The translations under genes and the position numbers were made by a program. 64,000 nt of DNA from JAZKDW01 sp040387375 (GTDB lineage Bacteria > Pseudomonadota > Gammaproteobacteria > Burkholderiales > Burkholderiaceae_D). The DNA is taken from NCBI GenBank assembly GCA_040387375.1, contig JAZKDW010000056.1:1-64000 (forward strand). The letters are read 5' to 3'. This document shows, piece after piece, positions 42,614-50,927 of this stretch. Numbering within the stretch: the stretch's first letter is position 1; each line of letters starts with the position of its first letter. The notes below the pieces were generated by a model that worked only from the letters and a program-made list of their open reading frames with translations, made no database searches and had not been told where the DNA came from.

Positions 42614-44509
42614 TCATTTCCACTCGCCGCGCAGCGCCGCGACTTGCTCGCGCAAATACTCCGGCGTCGCCTGTGCCGGCGCCATCGGTTCGCCCACGAC
42701 CAATGCCAGCCTGGACCATGGCCCGCGCTTGAAGGAACGCCCGAACGGATTCCCATCGCCGCGCGACAGCATGCTGCCCCACAGGCCGCGCAAGGCCATC
42801 GGGATCACAGGCACCGGCGAACGTTCGACAATTTTTCTGATCCCCCCTTTGAATTCGGCGATTTCCCCTGTGCTGGTCAACTTGCCTTCGGGGAAAATGC
42901 AGACCAGATCACCTTCATGCAATGCCTGCGCGATGTCGACGAACGCTTTTTCCATCAGCCACGGATCTTCCTTCGCCGTCGCAATCGGAATCGCCTTGGC
43001 GGTTTTGAAAATCCAGGACAATACCGGGATTTTGAAAATGCGATGGTCCATCACAAAACGTATCGGGCGCGGGCTGGCGGCCATGATGACGATGGCGTCG
43101 ACATAACTGACGTGGTTGCACACCAATACCGCCGCGCCCGCCTCCGGAATCCGATCCGCATCGATGGTGCGCACGCGATGAACGGTCTGGATCAGCAGCC
43201 AGGCAATAAAACGCATCAGGAACTCGGGCACCAGCGAAAAAATGTAAATCGCCACCAGCGCATTGAGCAGCGCCGTGGCCAGGAAAATCTGCGGGATGGA
43301 CAGCCCCATGCGCAGCATGACCATCGCCACCAGGGCGGCGGTTACCATGAAGATCGCATTCAGGATATTCATGCCGGCGATCGTGCGCGACAAGTGTTTG
43401 CGGTCGCACCGGGTCTGGATCAGCGCGAACAGGGGTACGATATAAAACCCGCCGAAAACACCGATCATCAGGCAATCGAACAGGATACGAAGGCTGCCGT
43501 GCTGTGCGAGAAATCCGGCCATGTCAACCGTCGTGGTGTTGGTGTACGCGAGACTGGCCAGGAATAAATCGATACCGAAGACCGACAACCCGATCGAGCC
43601 GAACGGCACCAGCCCTATTTCCACCTTATGACCGGACAGTCGTTCGCATAACAGCGAACCGGTGCCGATGCCGAGCGAAAACACGGTCAGCAACAGCACG
43701 AATACGCTGTGGTCGCCGTGCAGGTAATCCTTTGCATACAGGGGAAACTGCGCGAGCAGAATCGCGCCGTAAAACCAGAACCAGGAATTACCGAGCAGCG
43801 ACAGGAATACCGGGCGATTCTGGCGCGAGAAGCTGAGATTGCGCATGGTCTCGGTATACGGATTCCAATTGATCTTCAGATCCGGGGCGGGTGCCGGGGT
43901 AATCGGGATGGCACGACTGGTGAGCCAGCCGATTACCGCAATCGCGATGGTGCCGCCGGCGACCAGTTCGATGCCCCATGGCTTGTGCAGGACCAGCACG
44001 GCTCCCAGGATTTCGCCCGTAAGAATGCCGACGAAGGTGCCCATCTCGACCATGCCGTTGCCGCCCACCAGTTCTTCGGGTTTCAATTGCTGCGGCAGGT
44101 ACGCATATTTAACCGGTCCGAACAGCGTCGAATGCAAACCCATGCCCGCCACCGCCGCAAGCAGTATCCACAGGTTGTGGGTCATCCATCCGGCTGCGGC
44201 AATCAGCATGATGCCGATCTCCAGCAACTTGACGTAACGTGCGAGGCGCGATTTTTCGAACTTGTCCGCAAACTGGCCGGCGGTCGCGGAAAACAGCATG
44301 AACGGCAAAATGAACAGGCCCGGAATCAGGTTGTTGAGCAGGCCGATATCCATCGTTGTCCAGCTCAAGGCCTCATAAGTGAGAATCGTGAGCAGCGCAA
44401 TCTTGAATACATTGTCGTTGAAGGCGCCGAGAAACTGGGTCCAGAAAAATGGGCCGAAACGGCGTTGCGTGAGCAATGCAAACTGGCTGGACTGGCTTGA
44501 TTTGCTCAT
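42614..44509 (-). CDS. LplT-PlsC fusion: lysophospholipid transporter/acyltransferase
   Basis: 631 residues in two parts. Residues 1 to about 410 are a 12-helix MFS domain of the LplT type (FWTQFLGAFNDNVFK near the start). Residues about 430-620 are a PlsC/LPLAT acyltransferase with NHVSYVDAIV (NHx4D catalytic motif) and FPEGKLTSTGE. The family flips lysophospholipid inward and re-acylates it. The acyl-ACP synthetase domain found in longer LplT-Aas fusions is absent. Convergent with the RES gene, 20 bases apart. Confidence 0.85.
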   Translation of the reverse strand: MSKSSQSSQFALLTQRRFGPFFWTQFLGAFNDNVFKIALLTILTYEALSWTTMDIGLLNNLIPGLFILPFMLFSATAGQFADKFEKSRLARYVKLLEIGIMLIAAAGWMTHNLWILLAAVAGMGLHSTLFGPVKYAYLPQQLKPEELVGGNGMVEMGTFVGILTGEILGAVLVLHKPWGIELVAGGTIAIAVIGWLTSRAIPITPAPAPDLKINWNPYTETMRNLSFSRQNRPVFLSLLGNSWFWFYGAILLAQFPLYAKDYLHGDHSVFVLLLTVFSLGIGTGSLLCERLSGHKVEIGLVPFGSIGLSVFGIDLFLASLAYTNTTTVDMAGFLAQHGSLRILFDCLMIGVFGGFYIVPLFALIQTRCDRKHLSRTIAGMNILNAIFMVTAALVAMVMLRMGLSIPQIFLATALLNALVAIYIFSLVPEFLMRFIAWLLIQTVHRVRTIDADRIPEAGAAVLVCNHVSYVDAIVIMAASPRPIRFVMDHRIFKIPVLSWIFKTAKAIPIATAKEDPWLMEKAFVDIAQALHEGDLVCIFPEGKLTSTGEIAEFKGGIRKIVERSPVPVIPMALRGLWGSMLSRGDGNPFGRSFKRGPWSRLALVVGEPMAPAQATPEYLREQVAALRGEWK

Positions 44510-44699
44510 GTCGGTTCGGTTTCTGAATGGGTGGAGTGGGCGGCCTTTGCCAGAATGGCAACCAGTAAAGTGTGGATAGTGTACAAAAGGATCATCTGCC
44601 TGTCTGCGATTTGGAGAAATCGCAACAGATGTGCCGGACAGCCCGGGCAGTCACCTGGCGTTGTCCGGCGCGGCGTCAGTTTACGCAACGCTAAGCAAA

Positions 44700-45704
44700 T
44701 CAGCCCACGGAAGCAGCCAATGCCATCCCGCTCAGATACGCATTCTCGACCCGTCCGCTGCCTTCCAGTCCTGCGGCGAACCAGTCGCCGCAGGCACCGA
44801 CGCGCAATTTTGAATCCCACAGGCATTCCTTCGGCAGCGGTCGTGTCGCCTGCGCATAACGCCAGCGATGGACCGATGCATAGACCGGTTGCACGGGCGA
44901 ACCGGTCGCTTCATGAAACGCCTTCAGCAATTTTTCCTTCACGCGTTCAGGATCGTCCTCGAGGTGTTCCGTGCTCCACTCCGGCGGCGCTTGCGCCACC
45001 CAGTGTTCGCCGGGACGGCGCTGCGGTTTCGAAGCGTCGCACGCGATCCATGACAGCCGCGACCCTTGCACCCAAGCGCCCTCGTAACCAAGTCCCAGCG
45101 AGTCCTGAAAGCCGAGCATCAGCGTCCAGCACGGCGCCAGGCGAGCCTGTTCGGCCTGTTTTGAAAATGCCGGCGCCGCATCGAGCAAGGGAATTGCCTG
45201 GTCCGCCGGCACCGCGACCACTACCGCATCGAAGGGACCCGCGCTCGCATCGATCGCCACTGTCTTCGATTGCACCCGCAGCAGCCATTGTGCGCCATGG
45301 CGCTCGATCCGCCTGACGGTCTGTTCGGTACGCACATCGAATTGCTGCGCGAGTTGCTGCCCGAGCGCTCCCATGCCTGGCACCGGAACAAAACGCTTGC
45401 CGGCGCCCGCACCGGTGCGTCCCGCCGCTTTCGCCTTGCCCTTTTGCAGGGTCGCCAGCTTGCCGTTCCACGGCGAGACCCAGCCGGCCTTGACCCAGCT
45501 CGCGATTTCTTTCTTGAATGGCGCACTGCTTGCAGTGAAGTACTGGGCGCCAAAATCAAACCCGCCAAGCTCTGTCTGGCGTGTACTCATGCGCCCGCTC
45601 ACATGCCAGCTTTTCTCATAAAGAACAACGGTATTGCCTCGCGCGATCAACTGGCGGGCACAAGTCAGGCCGGCAATGCCGGCGCCGATAATGGCAATAT
45701 GCAT
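44700..45704 (-). CDS. FAD-dependent amine-oxidase-like (renalase-type) oxidoreductase
   Basis: 334 residues. Rossmann motif IAIIGAGIAGLTCARQL at the N-terminus, then EKSWHVSGRMSTRQ, GGFDFGAQYFTAS and a C-terminal FAD contact (RVGACGDWFAAGLEGSGRVENAYLSG in part). This matches the renalase-like FAD proteins annotated NAD(P)-binding or amine oxidase in bacteria. The substrate is unknown. Confidence 0.8.
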   Translation of the reverse strand: MHIAIIGAGIAGLTCARQLIARGNTVVLYEKSWHVSGRMSTRQTELGGFDFGAQYFTASSAPFKKEIASWVKAGWVSPWNGKLATLQKGKAKAAGRTGAGAGKRFVPVPGMGALGQQLAQQFDVRTEQTVRRIERHGAQWLLRVQSKTVAIDASAGPFDAVVVAVPADQAIPLLDAAPAFSKQAEQARLAPCWTLMLGFQDSLGLGYEGAWVQGSRLSWIACDASKPQRRPGEHWVAQAPPEWSTEHLEDDPERVKEKLLKAFHEATGSPVQPVYASVHRWRYAQATRPLPKECLWDSKLRVGACGDWFAAGLEGSGRVENAYLSGMALAASVG

Positions 45705-45757
45705 GGAATGATCCTTTTAACGGCTGCATGCGAAAAGCGAGGGGGAGTAATGTGAAA

Positions 45758-45790
45758 CCGCTCATGGCGGAACCAGCGCGCCATGAGCGG
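45758..45790 (-). terminator. Hairpin after the CBS-domain gene
   Basis: A perfect 12-bp inverted repeat (CCGCTCATGGCG at 45758-45769, complement at 45779-45790) with a 9-base loop, 25 bases past the CBS gene stop. The minus-strand T tail is only TTT, so it may be a weak terminator or transcript-end stabiliser before the FAD gene. Confidence 0.45.
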
Positions 45791-45814
45791 CCTTGAAAAA
45801 ATCTTGCAAAACCG

Positions 45815-46261
45815 CTATTCGTCGCCTTCTGCCGGCCAGTCACGAATATAGGCTTTCAGCATTTTATTTTCGAAACTTTGTGCTTCAAATACTGCCTTGG
45901 CGACGTCATAAAACGAGATGACCCCAAGCAGGGTTTTTGCATTGACCACTGGAACGTAGCGCGCGTGCCGCTCCAGCATCAGGCGCCGCACTTCATTGAC
46001 ATCGGTATCCGGCGTGATCGTGATCGGATGGTCATCCATGTGTTTGCGCACCGTGTCGCCGGGAATGGCGCCGTTATTGCCATGGACCGTTTTCATCACC
46101 TCCCGGAATGTCAGCATGCCCACCAGCTCGCCGAATTCCATCACGACTACCGACCCGATATCCTTTTCGACCATTGTATTGACTGCTTGCAGCATCGGTG
46201 TGTCCGGCGTCACCGTATAGAGGATGTTGCCCTTGACTTCGAGGATTTCGGATACTCTCAT
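45815..46261 (-). CDS. CBS-domain-pair protein
   Basis: 148 residues made of two CBS motifs: VTPDTPMLQAVNTMVEKDIGSVVVM and ITPDTDVNEVRRLMLERHARYVPVV (shown in part), with the usual adenosyl-ligand Asp/Thr pattern (GVISFYDVAKAV). Stand-alone CBS pairs sense adenine nucleotides; the partner is unknown. Divergent from the MetY-like gene, with a 143-base gap. Confidence 0.88.
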   Translation of the reverse strand: MRVSEILEVKGNILYTVTPDTPMLQAVNTMVEKDIGSVVVMEFGELVGMLTFREVMKTVHGNNGAIPGDTVRKHMDDHPITITPDTDVNEVRRLMLERHARYVPVVNAKTLLGVISFYDVAKAVFEAQSFENKMLKAYIRDWPAEGDE

Positions 46262-46404
46262 TATGCAACCCTACTTGAAATTGTTGTACTTACAGATGCA
46301 ATGTAGCTTAAGCGCAGTGAAAAATCTAGAGTGCTTCCATTACTCCGCTGATGCAGGTTCAATGCTACGATTCCCGGCATTGCATAAAACTGATGAGACT
46401 TGCC

Positions 46405-47724
46405 ATGAGCGATCCGAGATATCCGGGGTTCGATACCCTGGCATTGCACGCCGGCGCCGCACCCGATCCGGCCACCGGGGCGCGCGCCACGCCGATTTAC
46501 ATGACGACGTCTTTCGTCTTCAAGGACTCCGACCATGCGGCTTCCCTGTTCAACATGGAACGTTCGGGCCACATCTATTCGCGCATTTCAAACCCGACCA
46601 ACGCGGTGCTGGAAGAGCGTATCGCCGCGCTCGAAGGCGGCGTCGCCGGGATTGCGGTTGCCAGCGGTCAGGCCGCCATGCACCTCGGCCTGGCCACCCT
46701 CGCCGGCGCCGGCTCGCACGTGGTGGCGTCGCGCGCGCTGTACGGCGGCTCGCAGAATCTGCTGGCTTACACCATGAAGCGCTTCGGCATCGACACCACC
46801 TTTGTCGACCCGCGCGACATCGATGCCTGGCGCAATGCGATCCAGGGCAACACCAAGGTATTATTCGCGGAGACACTTGGCAATCCCGGCCTCGATGTGC
46901 TCAATATTCCCCAGGTCGCGGCGCTTGCCCACGAACATTATTTACCGCTGATGGTCGACTCGACCTTCACCACCCCTTATCTGCTGCGGCCCTTCGATCA
47001 TGGCGCCGACCTGGTTTTTCATTCCGCCACCAAATTCCTGTGCGGCCATGGCACGGCGATCGGCGGACTGCTGGTCGATGGCGGCACCTTCGACTGGCAG
47101 CGCGCGTTTGAAAAAACCGGGCATTTTGCCGAACTGTGCGAGCCCTATGACGGTTTCCACGGCATGGTGTTTGCCGAAGAATCGTCGGTCGCGGCATTCT
47201 CGCTGCGGGCGCGGCGCGAGGGCCTGCGCGACTTCGGCGCCGTGATGAGTCCGCATAATGCTTTCGCGATCCTGCAGGGCATCGAGACGCTGGCGCTGCG
47301 CATGGACCGGCATGTCGCCAATACCCGCAAGGTGATTGACTACCTGGCGGCGCACAAGGCGGTCGAATCGGTCTCTTACCCCGAGCTGAACTCGCACCCC
47401 GATTACGAACTGGCCAAGACCCTGCTGCCAAAAGGTTGCGGCGCGGTCTTCACGTTCAGCATCAAGGGCGACCGCGCAGCCGGCATGCGTTTTGTCGAAG
47501 CGCTCAAGATCTTCTCGCACCTGGCCAATGTCGGCGATGCAAAATCACTGGTCATCCACCCGGCATCGACCACACATTTCCGGGTGCCGACGGCGCAACT
47601 GGCGGCGTCCGGCATTACCGAAGGCACGATCCGCCTGTCGATCGGACTGGAAGACGCGGACGACCTGATCGAAGACTTGGCACGCGGGCTGAAAGCCTCG
47701 CAGAAAGCACCCCATGCTGCTTGA
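46405..47724 (+). CDS. O-acetylhomoserine sulfhydrylase-like PLP enzyme (MetY type)
   Basis: 439 residues from ATG 46405 (MSDPRYPGFDTLALHAG); ATGs at 46393 and 46351 are in frame upstream. YSRISNPTNAVLEERIAALEGG, ASGQAAMHL, MVDSTFTTPYLLRPFDHGAD, and HSATKFLCGHG with the PLP Lys are present. Length exceeds cystathionine gamma-synthase and fits O-acetylhomoserine aminocarboxypropyltransferase. It overlaps the following hydrolase gene by 11 bases. A second Cys/Met family enzyme is at 101-1342. Confidence 0.85.
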   Translation: MSDPRYPGFDTLALHAGAAPDPATGARATPIYMTTSFVFKDSDHAASLFNMERSGHIYSRISNPTNAVLEERIAALEGGVAGIAVASGQAAMHLGLATLAGAGSHVVASRALYGGSQNLLAYTMKRFGIDTTFVDPRDIDAWRNAIQGNTKVLFAETLGNPGLDVLNIPQVAALAHEHYLPLMVDSTFTTPYLLRPFDHGADLVFHSATKFLCGHGTAIGGLLVDGGTFDWQRAFEKTGHFAELCEPYDGFHGMVFAEESSVAAFSLRARREGLRDFGAVMSPHNAFAILQGIETLALRMDRHVANTRKVIDYLAAHKAVESVSYPELNSHPDYELAKTLLPKGCGAVFTFSIKGDRAAGMRFVEALKIFSHLANVGDAKSLVIHPASTTHFRVPTAQLAASGITEGTIRLSIGLEDADDLIEDLARGLKASQKAPHAA

Positions 47725-48520
47725 CGTCCATGGGCGCAACGCCTACTGCTACACCGGCGGCAAGCCGTTCGATCCCGCGCTGCCAACCGCGGTGTTCATC
47801 CACGGCGCGCAGAACGATCACTCCGTGTGGGGCTTGCAGAGCCGTTATTTCGCGCATCATGGTTTTGGTGTCCTGGCCGTGGATTTGCCGGGCCATGGAC
47901 GCAGCGAGGGACCGGCGCTGACCGGCATCGAGGTGATGGCCGACTGGCTGCTCGCGCTGCTGGATGCCGCAGGCGTGCGGCAGGCGACACTGATCGGCCA
48001 CAGCATGGGCTCTATCATCGCGCTCGAGACTTCGGCCAGGGCGCCGAACCGCGTTCGCAAGATCGCGCTGGTGGCGACCGCTTACCCGATGAAGGTATCG
48101 GACGCCTTGCTCGATACCGCAAAACAGGACGAGCACAAGGCCATCGACATGGTCACCATCTGGTCGCACTCGACGATTGCGCAAAAGCCTTCGGCGCCGG
48201 GACCCGGCTTTTATGTGACGGGGGTCAGCCAGCGCTTGCAGCAGCGGATTTCAGCGCTGAATGCGGACCATGTCTTCCATACCGATTTTGTCGCCTGCAA
48301 TGCGTATGCGAACGGCGAACAGGCAGCCGCGGCGGCCGCATGTCCGGTCCTGTTCCTGCTCGCACGGCAGGACATGATGACACCGCCAAGAGCCGCCGCA
48401 ACGCTGATCAAGGCGATACCGCATGCGCAGACGGTGGTGCTCGACAACTGCGGCCATGCGCTGATGGCGGAACAACCGGACGCCGTGCTCGAGTCCTTAT
48501 TCCAGTTCGCGGGAAAGTGA
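47714..48520 (+). CDS. Alpha/beta hydrolase
   Basis: 268 residues. Oxyanion region VFIHGAQNDHSVW, nucleophile elbow LIGHSMGSI (Ser), Asp in ARQDMMTPP and His in CGHALMAEQ complete the triad. Substrate unknown. Its start overlaps the MetY-like gene by 11 bases, so it might remove a by-product or act on an ester in the same pathway (inference). Its 3' end overlaps the convergent YihY/BrkB gene by 24 bases. Confidence 0.88.
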   Translation: MLLDVHGRNAYCYTGGKPFDPALPTAVFIHGAQNDHSVWGLQSRYFAHHGFGVLAVDLPGHGRSEGPALTGIEVMADWLLALLDAAGVRQATLIGHSMGSIIALETSARAPNRVRKIALVATAYPMKVSDALLDTAKQDEHKAIDMVTIWSHSTIAQKPSAPGPGFYVTGVSQRLQQRISALNADHVFHTDFVACNAYANGEQAAAAAACPVLFLLARQDMMTPPRAAATLIKAIPHAQTVVLDNCGHALMAEQPDAVLESLFQFAGK

Positions 48521-49807
48521 AGGACGGGCCAGCGTAGCGGTGTCGGGCTTGCCGCCAAAATAGGCCGAGAGGTTTTGTGTCAGGCCCTGCTCCACCGCGC
48601 TTTCGACCTGCCTCGCCAGCGCCGCGTCGCCCGACGCATCGAACACGAACAGGCGATACACGTCAGCCATCCTGAGCCGATCGGGATTCGCCAGCAGCAC
48701 CCAGCGATCGAGTCCCTCGGTGATGCGCTTGCCGAACTGGACCCGCTTCGGCAAGTCCGTCTTGATGCGGCCGACCCAGCCGGCATCGAGCATGCGCTGC
48801 AGCAGGCTTTCCGCTTCCTCGAATCCGAGCCGCGTCCTGGCGCGAATCAGGGTCGCGTCGACGACGCCCGTCTCGCCCGATGTCCGGGCCTCATGCAAGA
48901 CCCTCAGCAAGGACATCGCATCGACAAAAGCACTGCCGGGCGCCGCCACATGGCGCCAGCGCTCATGCTTCACCACCGGCAGCGCCGCCGCCAGTACCGC
49001 TCCGGTCAGCGTGATCAGCCAGCCGAGGTAAATCCACAGCAGGAATATCGGCACCGCGGCCAGCGCGCCATACACAATCGTGTAGGTAGGAAACTTGGCG
49101 ACAAATACCGCGAACAGCCGCTTGGAGATTTCAAATGCGATCGCGGCCAATACACCGCCCGACGCGGCATCACGCCAGTCGATCAGGCGGTTCGGCACCG
49201 CCATGTACAGCAGCGTGAATGCGCCCGATGTCAGCACTATCGACGTCAAGGTATAAAAAAACGCCCCGATCAACGGCACCTGGCCAACAACGTCACTGGT
49301 TGCCCTGAACAGATAGGAAGTAATCGTGATGGAGACGCCGATCAACAGCGGTCCCAGGGTGACAATCGCCCAATAGACAAGAATGCGCTGGGCGAACGGC
49401 CGCGGCGTGCGTACGCGCCAGATTTGATTGAAGGTACGGTCGACCATCGCGATCATCGCTACCGCGGTGACAATCAGCATCACGGCGCCCACGGCGGACA
49501 GCCGTTTCGCCTGGGTCGCGAACTGGGTGAGATAGCCGAGAATCGTGTTGGCAATCGCCGGCGGCATCAGGCTCTTGATGAAGTAAGCTTCGAGCGAAGT
49601 ACGCAAGGTATTGAACATCGGAAAAGTGGTGAAGATCGCCAGCGCAATCGTCAGCACCGGCACCACTGCCAGCACGGTGGTAAAGGTCAGGCTGGCCGCC
49701 ACTTGCGGCAACCGTTCCTCGTTCAGGCGGCGCGCGGCAAAACGCAGCAAGTCTCGTACTTGCGCCAGGGATAGTCCGCGAACAATCGATAAGGTATCAG
49801 GGAGCAT
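48497..49807 (-). CDS. YihY/BrkB family membrane protein
   Basis: 436 residues. Six membrane helices of the YihY (formerly RNase BN-like, BrkB) family in the first 290 residues, with LPQVAASLTFTTVLAVVPVLTI at the start and GALAAVPIFLLWIYLGWLITLTGA near the end of the core. The remaining 140 residues form a soluble tail with winged-helix-like helices (LIRARTRLGFEEAESLLQRML), common in the betaproteobacterial form. Molecular role not established. Confidence 0.85.
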   Translation of the reverse strand: MLPDTLSIVRGLSLAQVRDLLRFAARRLNEERLPQVAASLTFTTVLAVVPVLTIALAIFTTFPMFNTLRTSLEAYFIKSLMPPAIANTILGYLTQFATQAKRLSAVGAVMLIVTAVAMIAMVDRTFNQIWRVRTPRPFAQRILVYWAIVTLGPLLIGVSITITSYLFRATSDVVGQVPLIGAFFYTLTSIVLTSGAFTLLYMAVPNRLIDWRDAASGGVLAAIAFEISKRLFAVFVAKFPTYTIVYGALAAVPIFLLWIYLGWLITLTGAVLAAALPVVKHERWRHVAAPGSAFVDAMSLLRVLHEARTSGETGVVDATLIRARTRLGFEEAESLLQRMLDAGWVGRIKTDLPKRVQFGKRITEGLDRWVLLANPDRLRMADVYRLFVFDASGDAALARQVESAVEQGLTQNLSAYFGGKPDTATLARPSLSRELE

Positions 49808-49851
49808 TCAAACAACCATCAAGAGACCATGGAGTAACAGGGCATCAGCGC

Positions 49852-49887
49852 AGCCGCTCTTGTCGCCGCTCTTGTAGCCGCTCTTGT
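49852..49887. repeat. Three tandem 12-bp repeats before the wrbA-like gene
   Basis: The unit (A/C)GCCGCTCTTGT occurs three times in succession at 49852-49863, 49864-49875 and 49876-49887. It lies where a -35 or activator site would be expected for the TATAAT at 49902. Seen directly; function unknown. Confidence 0.7.
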
Positions 49888-49901
49888 AGCGATAAGCGCC
49901 C

Positions 49902-49907
49902 TATAAT
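49902..49907 (+). promoter_or_regulatory. Consensus -10 close to the wrbA-like ATG
   Basis: A perfect TATAAT ends 7 bases before the ATG at 49915, which puts the expected transcription start at or next to the ATG. There is no Shine-Dalgarno in between. No good -35 at 16-18 bases. Confidence 0.5.
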
Positions 49908-49914
49908 ACCAAGC

Positions 49915-50523
49915 ATGAACCAACCTACGCTTACTATTCTTGTTTTGTACTATTCGCGCCATGGCGCCACCCGCAAAATGGCGGAATTGCTGGCCCAGGG
50001 CATTGAAAGCATTGCCGGCTGCGACGCGCGCCTGCGCACGGTGCCGGCGATATCGACTGTAGCCGAAGCGACCGCGCCCGACATCCCGGCTGCCGGCCCG
50101 CCTTATGCCGAATTGAAAGACCTGGAAGAATGTGCCGGCCTGGCGCTGGGCTCGCCTACCCGCTTCGGCAATATGGCGGCGCCGATGAAATATTTTTGGG
50201 ATGGCACTACCTCGCAATGGCTTGCGGGCGCCTTGTCGGGCAAACCCGCGTGCGTGTTTACGTCAACCGGCAGCCTGCATGGCGGCCAGGAATCGACCTT
50301 GTTGTCGATGATGCTGCCGCTGATGCATCACGGCATGATCCTGCTCGGCTTGCCCTACACCCAGCCCGAACTGATGACCACACGTTCCGGCGGCGCACCT
50401 TATGGCGCCACCCATTGGTCCGGCGTCAACGGGGCGGAAGTCATCTCCGAAGACACCCGGTTACTGGCGATTGCGCTCGGCCGCCGGCTCGCCCAAACCG
50501 CCTGCAAGTTGCGAGAAGAATGA
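49915..50523 (+). CDS. WrbA-like NAD(P)H:quinone oxidoreductase
   Basis: 202-residue flavodoxin-fold protein. FMN phosphate loop YYSRHGATRKMAELLAQG near residues 9-26, GSPTRFGNMAAPMKYFWD and the TSTGSLHGGQESTLLSMMLPLMHHGM segment define the WrbA/type IV NQO family, which reduces quinones by two electrons. The stop overlaps the next gene's start. Likely expressed from the TATAAT just upstream, perhaps as a leaderless message. Confidence 0.88.
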   Translation: MNQPTLTILVLYYSRHGATRKMAELLAQGIESIAGCDARLRTVPAISTVAEATAPDIPAAGPPYAELKDLEECAGLALGSPTRFGNMAAPMKYFWDGTTSQWLAGALSGKPACVFTSTGSLHGGQESTLLSMMLPLMHHGMILLGLPYTQPELMTTRSGGAPYGATHWSGVNGAEVISEDTRLLAIALGRRLAQTACKLREE

Positions 50524-50927
50524 TGTATAACAAAAACCAGAAAATTTTCTATATCGGCGCCGTCACCAGCCTGGTGGCGCTCATCGCGTTATGCGTTGCC
50601 TGGGAACTCGTATTGGCGCCGCTGCGTCCGGGCGGCTCCTGGCTGGTGCTGAAAGTGGTGCCGTTACTGGTGCCGCTGCGCGGTATCCTGAAGCGCGACG
50701 TCTACACGCTGCAATGGTCGTCGATGCTGATCCTGCTGTATTTTACCGAAGGCATCGTGCGCGGCGCCAGTGACCAGGGCCTGTCCGCCACGCTGGGCTG
50801 GATCGAAGTTGCGTTGGTCTGCGTGTTTTTCTTTTGCACCGTTTTCTATCTGCGTCCGTACAAAAAAGCCGCCAGGGAACTGGCGAAACAAGCCATCAAA
50901 AAAGCGTCCGATTCCTTCAATGAATAA
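50523..50927 (+). CDS. DUF2069 membrane protein
   Basis: 134 residues beginning MYNKNQKIFYIGAVTSLVAL; the ATG at 50520 is an equal alternative. Four hydrophobic helices and the LVLKVVPLLVPLRGILKRDVYTLQWSSML core (in part) identify DUF2069, a small inner-membrane family. The same frame is open far upstream inside the wrbA-like gene, so an automatic call could wrongly start it at 50130. Overlaps wrbA-like and the next gene by a few bases: one operon. Confidence 0.85.
   Translation: MYNKNQKIFYIGAVTSLVALIALCVAWELVLAPLRPGGSWLVLKVVPLLVPLRGILKRDVYTLQWSSMLILLYFTEGIVRGASDQGLSATLGWIEVALVCVFFFCTVFYLRPYKKAARELAKQAIKKASDSFNE

Noticed and set aside
46224..47111. 295-codon frame overlapping the MetY-like gene in another frame
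   Set aside because: Same-strand shadow, Arg/His-rich, with no motif; the MetY-like frame carries the PLP lysine and full domain.
48575..49774. 399-codon plus-strand frame opposite the YihY/BrkB gene
   Set aside because: Low-complexity Arg/Gln/His composition and no family motif; the opposite strand encodes a clear membrane protein.
49852..49887. CRISPR-like repeat array
   Set aside because: Only three 12-bp units with no spacers and no cas genes in the window.
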